Below, in pieces: positions 7,033 through 13,772 of a stretch of 22,934 nucleotides of DNA (position 1 is the stretch's first letter; every line of letters starts with the position of its first letter). The notes under the pieces were generated by a model, which worked only from the letters and a program-made list of their open reading frames with translations, was not told the origin of the DNA and did not search any database. The DNA is taken from contig CALEIM010000156.1 of assembly GCA_937876395.1 (NCBI GenBank), positions 1 through 22,934 of the forward strand, written 5' to 3'. The position numbers and the translations under genes were made by a program. Source of the DNA: an uncultured Wenzhouxiangella sp. (GTDB taxonomy: Bacteria > Pseudomonadota > Gammaproteobacteria > Xanthomonadales > Wenzhouxiangellaceae).

Positions 7033-7851
7033 ATGATTGCAATGATTAAAAATCGCGTTGATCTGTGCAGGAGTGCCGGGGTTTTTGCTCTTGTCTTTTC
7101 CTTGAGTCTGTTGGCGGGATGCGCCACCTTGGGCTACCCGCCGGTGCCTGACTACCAAATCGAGCCGCAGGCAAGAGTTGGCTTCTATATCGACGGTATT
7201 GGCGGAAACCCGATCCATTCGCACGTAGGGACCACGATATTCAATAATTTTACAAAAATGTACGACCAGATCTGGCCACTAGAGGAGCATGCCATCGCTT
7301 CGCTGAAAGCCGAGGCGGTGCGCCATAGCCTGGTTGCCGTGGACTTGCGCGGCGCCGGTCTGGATGGAGAGGTGCTGGCGGCACTGATGACGACCAGTAG
7401 CGAAGGCTGGGAGTACACCCCGGAAGGCGCGGATCTCGCCGCGCGAATTGTGGACGAACATCGCCTGGATGCAGTCGTGGTAATGCGTGGCCTGGAACGC
7501 CACCAGGTGACCTATATATGCGGATACGGTGGTTGCCAGAGTACGAGTGCTGAAGGCATGGGCGTGCTGAGTCGTGGTATGTTCGGCCATCTCAATTTCA
7601 GCGCTGTGCCGGCCATCGCAATGCAGGTTTACGTGCTTGAGCCTCGGGTCAATCTCGCTCGTTATGGCGCTCTGGCAGAACAACTTCGGGTGAACCAGAA
7701 CACGGTGAACCTGAGAGGGAAGGTAGAGCGACCCGACGACCTCAAGGAGCTGGATGAGGATCTTCTGGCCACGGTCAGGGAGGCTCTGGAGCAGCGAATT
7801 GAGGAACTGATAGACAGTGTATTCGAGATGCTGATGAATCCCGCTACTTAA
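7033..7851 (+). CDS. Orphan hypothetical lipoprotein
   Basis: A 272-residue protein. A signal peptide with strong lipobox (FSLSLLAGC) ends at about Cys29, so the mature protein should be lipid-anchored in the envelope. The mature domain has no motif I recognise. Visible traits are a Gly-rich segment GFYIDGIGGNPIHSHVGTTIFNNF, a repeated Val-Ala strand pattern (AVVVMRGLERHQVTYICGYGGC) with two cysteines that could pair in the periplasm, and an acidic C-terminal helix (ELDEDLLATVREALEQRIEELIDSVFEMLM). The ATG at 7033 is listed; ATG at 7042 is equally possible, and neither has a good Shine-Dalgarno. It is a single gene in the AT-richer stretch downstream of tRNA-Val, with no operon partner, and may be horizontally acquired. 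Function unknown. Confidence 0.75.
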   Translation: MIAMIKNRVDLCRSAGVFALVFSLSLLAGCATLGYPPVPDYQIEPQARVGFYIDGIGGNPIHSHVGTTIFNNFTKMYDQIWPLEEHAIASLKAEAVRHSLVAVDLRGAGLDGEVLAALMTTSSEGWEYTPEGADLAARIVDEHRLDAVVVMRGLERHQVTYICGYGGCQSTSAEGMGVLSRGMFGHLNFSAVPAIAMQVYVLEPRVNLARYGALAEQLRVNQNTVNLRGKVERPDDLKELDEDLLATVREALEQRIEELIDSVFEMLMNPAT

Positions 7852-7961
7852 AGTTCAGGACACTCGCGATCCTGTCAGAATCGCCTGGACCAGGCGCGCA
7901 AATTCTCGGGAACCTCTCAGGAGCACGATTAATATCGGGCGAAAGGTCTATATGGAAATTT

Positions 7962-7988
7962 ATCGACATGAGCTGTTAACATGTCGAT
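7962..7988. repeat. Perfect 9-bp inverted repeat at the edge of the Fic remnant
   Basis: ATCGACATG (7962-7970) and CATGTCGAT (7980-7988) are perfectly complementary around a 9-nt loop, with a smaller palindrome TGTTAACA at 7974-7981. It lies exactly where the recognisable Fic homology begins. It could be an operator or a recombination scar; no U-tract follows on the plus strand. Confidence 0.5.
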
Positions 7989-8247
7989 TCCGTCGATATC
8001 AGCAGCTCCCCAGATATACAGCCACGAGCTGATGCAGGTTATTTTCGAGCAACCATACTGCCGCATCAGCTGACTGGTCGAGCGCGACATTGCGAAGCGG
8101 CAGACCGCCTCGGTGTACCTCAAGGAACTGGCCGGTATCGGCGTACTTGAGGATCGTCAGGAAGGCCCCGAGAAGCTCTTTATGCACCCGAAACTGATGC
8201 GACTGATGACCCGCGACCAGAACGAGCTCGTCCCCTACCCCGCTTGA
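7981..8247 (+). pseudogene. Fic-family protein, C-terminal remnant with internal stop
   Basis: One frame reads a typical C-terminal winged-helix tail of Fic-domain AMP-transferases. It begins with QIYSHELMQVIFEQPYC at about 8011-8061, then RIS and a TGA at 8071-8073. It continues in the same frame with LVERDIAKRQTASVYLKELAGIGVLEDRQEGPEKLFMHPKLMRLM and ends at TGA 8245. Many bacterial Fic proteins end in this way (a segment like KIYSRELVELIFEQPYCRI, then a helix-turn-helix). The catalytic HxFxxGNGR motif and everything before the tail are absent; the frame upstream of 7981 meets a TGA at 7969-7971. The gene is therefore truncated and also carries a nonsense mutation. It suggests past presence of a mobile or toxin-type Fic gene here. 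The remaining 7852-7980 and 8248-8403 hold no gene that I can support. Confidence 0.75.
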
Positions 8248-8403
8248 TAGTAATGAGATCGTTCATCAGCAGACATACTGCGGTTCAGAACCGGTAACCG
8301 GCAAGGCGCGCGAGCGGGAGACATGTGAGCCCCGTCGCAAGCTCCGGCTGCAAGCTTTGGATGGTCTACCGTAAAGCGTAGCGTAAATCCGATCCTTTGG
8401 GCT

Positions 8404-9708
8404 CTAACTCAGCCAGCCTTCGATACGACTGCGCGCCTGCGGATGATGCAACATGCCCAGGTGTGTAGTCGCCGGCAAGACCAGACGGTGCGCGTCGGGG
8501 ATGGGCAGACAGCGGGCCGGGTCTGCGTGCTCGCCCAGCGCGCTGGCAACCGGGACCAGGCCATCGCCGATCCAGCGTGAGCGCAGGGAGTGCGGGTCGG
8601 GGTCGGTGGTGGCTGCGATGACGTGGTAGTCGGCATGTTCGATAGCGGCCACGGCCTGGAAAATTTCTTCGGTGGCGGCCGGCGTATTGTTCGAGCTTGC
8701 TGCCGGCTCAAGCAGCCGGCCATGGCGCAGGTCGACGATGCCGGCTGAGCGCAGTTGGCCGATGCGGGCAAACGGTGCGCTGTAGGGGCTCAGCATCAGC
8801 AGGCTATCAAGCTGGTGGCCCAGACGCTCCAGCGGCGCGCCGTGGTGCGGGCTGCCGAGCATGATGACCTTGCTCAGCCGCCCGGCCCAGGCGTAGCGGT
8901 CGACGGCAGCAAAATGACAGGCGCTGCGCGCCACCAGCCCGCCCATGCTGTGGCCGAGCAGGACAATTTCCTCAACCGCCACCGGCCAGGCGGCGACCAG
9001 CGTTTCGATCAGCTCGGCCAGCTCGCGGCCGTTGTCGGCAATTCGGCGCCCGGTGTTGTAGTTGAGGTAAAGCGGGGTCAGGCCTCGCGTTCGGCAAAGC
9101 TGCTCGGGCAGGCTTTCGGCCGTGTCGGCCGAGGCCCACTGCAAATCGTTCATGCACAGGCCGTGAATCGCAATCAGGAGTCTGCCGCTGTGGCCCGGCA
9201 GTTGGCGCGTCAGGGCTTCGGGGTCTAGCCTCAGGGCCTGCCCGTGCTGACGCAGGCGCATGGGCAAGGCCAGCGGATTGGCACTGGCTTCGAGATGGTC
9301 GCCCAAGACCCCGTTGAGCGAAGCCAGCAGTTGTTCGCGCCGCGGCGAGGAAGCGCGTGCACTCAAATGCGGCAAAATCTGGCCGAAGGCAAAATCGGCG
9401 CTGCCGCCGACCCAGCCGGTGATCGAGTGAATCGAGCGATAGACCAGCCGGGTGATCCCTGGCCGAGAGCGGGTTCGGCCCCGGCCCAGCGGTGGGGCGA
9501 CGCCGGCAATCGTGGCATGTAACTGCTCGACCAGGCCGGTTGTACCGATCACCCCGTCGACCGCCAGTCGGGTCAGGCCATGCAGGTCGGAGGGGTGAAG
9601 GTGGGCAAGCTGGGACAAAGGCAAAGGCTCGGTGTGATCAACAGCCGACAGTATGCCGCAAATGTCGTCCTGAATACTTGCACAGGTGCCGGCAAGTACT
9701 TCTGCCAT
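8404..9708 (-). CDS. Alpha/beta-hydrolase, esterase/lipase type
   Basis: A protein of about 434 residues. The C-terminal two thirds is an alpha/beta-hydrolase: oxyanion strand LLIAIHGLCMND, nucleophile elbow LGHSMGGLVARS with Ser254, likely acid Asp382 (WIGDGLVPV) and His416 (TTHLGMLHH). The N-terminal third is helical (DLHGLTRLAVDGVIGTTGLVEQLHATIA, then GITRLVYRSIHSITGWVGG and LLASLNGVLGDHLEASANPLALPMRLR). This arrangement is known from a family of proteobacterial putative lipases/esterases resembling PGAP1-type hydrolases. No signal peptide is evident, so it is probably cytoplasmic. The start is uncertain: ATG at 9708 and at 9777 both lack a strong ribosome site, and 9708 is chosen as conservative. 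It is divergent from the S41 protease gene across about 130 bp. Substrate unknown. Confidence 0.85.
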   Translation of the reverse strand: MAEVLAGTCASIQDDICGILSAVDHTEPLPLSQLAHLHPSDLHGLTRLAVDGVIGTTGLVEQLHATIAGVAPPLGRGRTRSRPGITRLVYRSIHSITGWVGGSADFAFGQILPHLSARASSPRREQLLASLNGVLGDHLEASANPLALPMRLRQHGQALRLDPEALTRQLPGHSGRLLIAIHGLCMNDLQWASADTAESLPEQLCRTRGLTPLYLNYNTGRRIADNGRELAELIETLVAAWPVAVEEIVLLGHSMGGLVARSACHFAAVDRYAWAGRLSKVIMLGSPHHGAPLERLGHQLDSLLMLSPYSAPFARIGQLRSAGIVDLRHGRLLEPAASSNNTPAATEEIFQAVAAIEHADYHVIAATTDPDPHSLRSRWIGDGLVPVASALGEHADPARCLPIPDAHRLVLPATTHLGMLHHPQARSRIEGWLS

Positions 9709-9840
9709 TCTCGGGACTGCCCGCCGTCGGCCGGCAAACCCGACAATACCTGCACCTGCCCATGACTTCAGGGCCATGCGCAGTTTGCAGCTTTGCTGTA
9801 TCTTCGGCCCTTCTTGATCCCTCAGCCGGAACCCCTCACC

Positions 9841-12800
9841 ATGTCTTTCTGGAAGATTTGCACGCTGTTTCTGAGCCTGATTCTGTCGACCGCCGCGCTG
9901 GCCGAAGCGACCCATTTGCTGCGCCAGCCGGCCGTTTCGGCAGACCACATCGCCTTTGTCTACGCCGGTGATCTGTGGCTGGCCGATCGCGATGGCGCCA
10001 ACTCGCGTCGGCTGACCAGTAGCCCGGCCGGGGAGAGCAATCCTCACTTTTCGCCCGACGGCAAGCTGATCGCCTTTGCCGCAAACCATGAAGGCAATAT
10101 CGATGTGCATGTCATCAGCATCGACGGCGGCAATCCGACCCGTCTGACCTGGCACCCGGGGGACGATATCCCGGTTGGCTGGTCGGCCGACGGCGCATCC
10201 GTGGCCTTCGCCTCATCCCGCGAGACCGATCACGGCCGTTCAGACCAGCTCTACCATGTGGCGGTGGCCGGCGGTGCGCCGATCAAGCAGATGGAAGCGC
10301 GCTTTTTCCGTGGCCAGTGGAGCGCCGACGGCGAGCGCCTGGCCTACATTGATTTTGGCCCGGCCTACAACGGCCTGTATGGCGGCTCGGCTGGCTGGCG
10401 CGGCTACCGCGGCGGCACCACGCCTTCGATTCGCGTGCTCAACCCGTCCAGCGGTGAAATACGGCGCATTCCGGGCGAGCGGGTCAACGATCTCAACCCG
10501 CTGTGGTACGGCGATTCGATCCTGTTTTTGTCCGATCGTGATGACAAGATTTTCAACCTGTTCCAGGCCGACCCGGTCAACGGCGATGTTATGCGCCTGA
10601 CCGACCAGGACCGCTGGGACATTCGCTCGGCCGCCCGTCATGATCGCCATGTGGTGTTTGAGGCCGGCGGGCGCCTGCATGAAATCGACCTGGAAACGCG
10701 CAGCCGGCGCACGCTCGAAATTGAGCTCAACCCGGACCTGTCCCAACTGGCGTCCGGCTGGCGCAATGTACGCGGCAATATCCAGGGTGCACGCATCTCG
10801 CCAACCGGTCAGCGCGTGGTGGTGACCGCTCGCGGCGAGATTTTCACCGTCCCGGTCGAGCATGGTTCGACTCGCAATCTGACCGCAACCGACGGGGTGC
10901 GCGAGTACCCGGCCCTGTGGTCGCCGGCCGGCGAGGAAATCGCCTGGATTGTCGAATCGCTCGACGGCCAGACGCTGGTGATCGCCGACCAGTCGGGGAT
11001 CGGCGAGCGCCGGGAATTGGAGCTGGGTACGGACTTCTACCAGCTCCTGGCCTGGGATGCCAACAGCGGCGCCAATCGCGGTCGAATCGTCTTTTCCGAC
11101 AATCGCCTCGGCCTGCATGTCATCGACCTGGACAATGGCCGGGTACGCGAAATTGCGCACAACATCCGCCACGATGACTTCGATGTTGCCTTCTCACCGG
11201 GCGGCCGCTATCTGGCCTATACCCTGCGCCAGGCCAACTACTTTCGCGATCTGTTCATCCATGATTTCAACGACAGCCGCTCGCACAGGGTCACCGATGG
11301 CATGGCAGACGTTGCTGCCCCGGCGTTCAGCCCTGACGGTGGCTACCTGTACTTTGCCGCTTCAACCAACTCAGGCCCGGTCCAGTTTGGCCTTGATATG
11401 TCCAGCCAGGAGCGTCCGTTTCGGGCCGGTATTTACGGCCTGGTCCTGGCCGCCGAAGGTGAATCCCCGCTGGCCCCGCGCTCAAGCGAGGAAGAGCCAG
11501 GCAGTGGCAAGGATGATGAAAATGGGAAAGATGAAGGTGAAGACGAAGCGGTCACCACCCGAATTGACTTCGATGGCCTGATGGCGCGCATGGTCGCCCT
11601 GCCGGTGGCCGAAGGCAACTATTTTGGGCTGGCCGTGGCCCATGACGGCAGCCTGATCTACATCCATCGAACCCAGCCGGGCGCCACCGCCGAGCCGCCC
11701 GGCGAGCAGTGGGCGCGCGATCACCGACTGATGCGCTTCGATTTCGACAAACGCGAAGCCAACCGCCTGCTGACCGGCGTCCAGGGTTTCGACCTGGCCG
11801 CCGGCAGAAAGCATATTGCCATCAGCCTTGCCGATGGCAGCCTGACCACGGCCGAAGTCGGAGCCGAGCTTGATCTGGAGGCGCTCGATCTATCCGAGCT
11901 TCGCATGCACATCAACCCGCGCAAGGAGTGGGCCCAGATTTTTGACGAAGGCTGGCGCTTCCAGCGTGATTTCTTCTATGCCGAAAACCTGCATGGCCTG
12001 GATTGGGACGCGGTGTATGCCCAGTACCGCCCCCTGCTGGATCACGTCGGCCGGCGCGAAGACCTGAATGAGCTGATGGTCGAAATGATCGCCGAACTGC
12101 ATGCCGGGCATAACCGGGTCGGCGGTGGCGACGTCTACCGCGAATCCGGCCCGGGTGTGGGCTTGCTGGGCGCGAACTTCGAGATTGCCGACCAGCGCTG
12201 GCGGATCAGCAAGGTTTACTCCGGCGAGGCCTGGAACCCGTTCATTCATGGTCCGCTGACCCGTCCGGGTGCTGAAGCACGGGCCGGCGAATACATTCTG
12301 GCGATCAATGGCCACAAACTCACTGCCAACGACAACCTGTTCAAATATCTGCACAATACCGTCGACAAACAAATCACCCTGCGCGTTGGCCCGCGCGCCG
12401 ATGGCGGCAATGCCCGCAACATCGTGGTCGAGCCGGTTGGCAACGAGAGCGGGATGCGTCTGTGGAGCTGGGTCGAGACCAATCGCCAGACCGTAGAACA
12501 AGCCACGGATGGCCGGGTCGGCTACATCTACCTGCCCAACACCGCAGGTCCCGGCTATACCTTCTTCAACCGCATGTTCTACGCTCAGCTCGACCGCGAA
12601 GCGGTGATCATCGACGAGCGTTCCAACGGCGGTGGCCAGGCGGCCAACTACATCGTCGAAGTCCTGAGCCGCCGCCACCTGTCAAACTGGGTCTACCGCG
12701 ATGGCCTGATCTCAAGCACGCCGATGGGTGCCCTGCACGGCCCAAAAATCATGCTGATCGACCAGGATGCCGGCTCCGGCGGCGACTGGCTGCCCTATGC

Positions 12801-13122
12801 CTTTCGCGAGCTGGAAATCGGCACCCTGATGGGTACACGCACCTGGGGCGGCCTGATTGGCATCTTCATGAACCCGCTCCTGGTTGACGGTGGCATGATG
12901 ACCGTGCCGTATTTTCGCTTTGTCGATACCGCCAACAACTGGTCGGTTGAAAACGAAGGGGTGGCTCCGGACATCCGTGTCGAGCTCGATCCGACCGCAA
13001 CCAACGCCGGCCGCGACAGCCAGCTCGAAGCCGCGATCTCTGAAATTCTCGACCAGCTCGAAAACCACCGCGACGAAATCCACCGCGAACCGCCTCTGCT
13101 ACCGACCGAACTGGGGCGCTGA
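9841..13122 (+). CDS. Secreted tricorn-type S41 peptidase
   Basis: A 1093-residue protein. Start ATG 9841 gives a clean signal peptide (MSFWKICTLFLSLILSTAALA, cut before EATH); the frame is open further upstream, but that would hide the signal. Two N-terminal beta-propellers follow, built of TolB/WD40-like blades (SPAGESNPHFSPDGKLIAFAA and similar). An acidic linker comes next (SSEEEPGSGKDDENGKDEGEDEA), then a helical segment, a PDZ domain and the S41 catalytic domain. The nucleophile is Ser979 in QDAGSGGDW, the catalytic His is probably His757 in ELHAGHNRVGGGD, and the Glu is in VENEGVAPD (E1037/E1039). The position matching the auxiliary Ser745 of tricorn is Gly756. Homologues degrade peptides; here it would act in the periplasm. 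It is monocistronic and ends at a hairpin terminator. Confidence 0.93.
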   Translation: MSFWKICTLFLSLILSTAALAEATHLLRQPAVSADHIAFVYAGDLWLADRDGANSRRLTSSPAGESNPHFSPDGKLIAFAANHEGNIDVHVISIDGGNPTRLTWHPGDDIPVGWSADGASVAFASSRETDHGRSDQLYHVAVAGGAPIKQMEARFFRGQWSADGERLAYIDFGPAYNGLYGGSAGWRGYRGGTTPSIRVLNPSSGEIRRIPGERVNDLNPLWYGDSILFLSDRDDKIFNLFQADPVNGDVMRLTDQDRWDIRSAARHDRHVVFEAGGRLHEIDLETRSRRTLEIELNPDLSQLASGWRNVRGNIQGARISPTGQRVVVTARGEIFTVPVEHGSTRNLTATDGVREYPALWSPAGEEIAWIVESLDGQTLVIADQSGIGERRELELGTDFYQLLAWDANSGANRGRIVFSDNRLGLHVIDLDNGRVREIAHNIRHDDFDVAFSPGGRYLAYTLRQANYFRDLFIHDFNDSRSHRVTDGMADVAAPAFSPDGGYLYFAASTNSGPVQFGLDMSSQERPFRAGIYGLVLAAEGESPLAPRSSEEEPGSGKDDENGKDEGEDEAVTTRIDFDGLMARMVALPVAEGNYFGLAVAHDGSLIYIHRTQPGATAEPPGEQWARDHRLMRFDFDKREANRLLTGVQGFDLAAGRKHIAISLADGSLTTAEVGAELDLEALDLSELRMHINPRKEWAQIFDEGWRFQRDFFYAENLHGLDWDAVYAQYRPLLDHVGRREDLNELMVEMIAELHAGHNRVGGGDVYRESGPGVGLLGANFEIADQRWRISKVYSGEAWNPFIHGPLTRPGAEARAGEYILAINGHKLTANDNLFKYLHNTVDKQITLRVGPRADGGNARNIVVEPVGNESGMRLWSWVETNRQTVEQATDGRVGYIYLPNTAGPGYTFFNRMFYAQLDREAVIIDERSNGGGQAANYIVEVLSRRHLSNWVYRDGLISSTPMGALHGPKIMLIDQDAGSGGDWLPYAFRELEIGTLMGTRTWGGLIGIFMNPLLVDGGMMTVPYFRFVDTANNWSVENEGVAPDIRVELDPTATNAGRDSQLEAAISEILDQLENHRDEIHREPPLLPTELGR

Positions 13123-13130
13123 TGGGCTTG

Positions 13131-13154
13131 AGGGAGCCTTTGCGAAGGCTCCTT
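13131..13154. terminator. Hairpin between convergent genes
   Basis: GGAGCCTT (13133-13140) pairs perfectly with AAGGCTCC (13145-13152) around loop TGCG. It sits between the protease stop (13120-13122) and the yjdM stop (13154-13156). U-tracts are poor on both sides, so it may act as a weak bidirectional terminator or as a 3' end stabiliser. Confidence 0.6.
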
Positions 13155-13501
13155 CAGGCCTGGGCCTTCTTTACGAACTCCGACTTGAGCTTCATAGGGC
13201 CGAAACCATCGATCTTGCAGTCGATATTGTGGTCACCCTCAACCAGACGAATATTGCGAACCTTGGTGCCGGCCTTGAGTACCGAACTGGAACCCTTGAC
13301 CTTCAGGTCTTTGGAGACAGTCACCGAGTCTCCGTCTGACAGGACGTTCCCCACAGCATCTTTGTAGATCGGCAATTCCTCAGCGGCAGCCGGGCCATCT
13401 CCGGCCGACCACTCGTGCCCACATTCAGGGCAGACGAGTAATATTCCGTCGTTGTAGGTGAACGAAGAGCTGCACTCGGGGCAGTTGGGTAGTGCGGTCA
13501 T
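13154..13501 (-). CDS. yjdM: YjdM/PhnA-family zinc-ribbon protein
   Basis: A 115-residue protein, close to E. coli YjdM (111). The N-terminal zinc ribbon has C7-x2-C10 (CPEC) and C24-x2-C27 (CPECGHEW). The C-terminal part is the PhnA-like beta-barrel (YKDAVGNVLSDGDSVTVSKDLKVKGSSSVLKAGTKVRNIRLVEGDHNIDCKIDGFGPMKLKSEFVKK). The family was once called alkylphosphonate utilisation protein PhnA, but its real function is not settled. The frame is open further upstream to 13606, but the conserved start MTALPNCPEC sets ATG at 13501. It stands alone, convergent with the protease gene and divergent from the DUF2339 gene. Confidence 0.93.
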   Translation of the reverse strand: MTALPNCPECSSSFTYNDGILLVCPECGHEWSAGDGPAAAEELPIYKDAVGNVLSDGDSVTVSKDLKVKGSSSVLKAGTKVRNIRLVEGDHNIDCKIDGFGPMKLKSEFVKKAQA

Positions 13502-13621
13502 TTCCAATGTCTCGTTGTAAGGCCTGTTCTTGCCAGGCAAAGTAGCGTCGGCAGCAGTGCGTGGCCGGTTTGCCGCAGGCAAGTACGCCATGCGCATTGC
13601 CGTCAAACGCGTGAAGCCCCT

Positions 13622-13712
13622 ATTCTACGCCGAGCCGCTTGCTCCACGAGCGCACGGGGTCTGGGCCAGACTCGTCGGCTGTTTCCCCGGCGAAAGGCGC
13701 TCCGCGTAGAAT
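13622..13712. repeat. 9-bp inverted repeat carrying mirrored TAGAAT boxes
   Basis: ATTCTACGC (13622-13630) and GCGTAGAAT (13704-13712) are perfect inverted copies, 73 bp apart. Each arm holds a TAGAAT that resembles a -10 box, one pointing left toward yjdM and one pointing right toward the DUF2339 gene. No good -35 boxes accompany them. This 271-bp divergent gap (13502-13772) holds no gene that I can support. Confidence 0.35.
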
Positions 13713-13772
13713 GGGCCCGAGCTTTTTGGAGCACGCTGGAATGAACGCATCGACGCCGTCGGGCCGGATGCC

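Noticed and set aside
8248..8403. Short repeats (GCAAGCT twice, CCGG-TAA-CCGG, GCGTA repeats)
   Set aside because: They are too short to separate from chance in sequence of this composition.
9709..10155. Upstream extension of the hydrolase frame into the protease gene
   Set aside because: The extra residues are antisense to the signal peptide and propeller of the protease and do not resemble the hydrolase family; the start was set at 9708.
11890..12678. 262-codon minus-strand frame over the protease catalytic domain
   Set aside because: Antisense shadow of a strong coding region without any family features.
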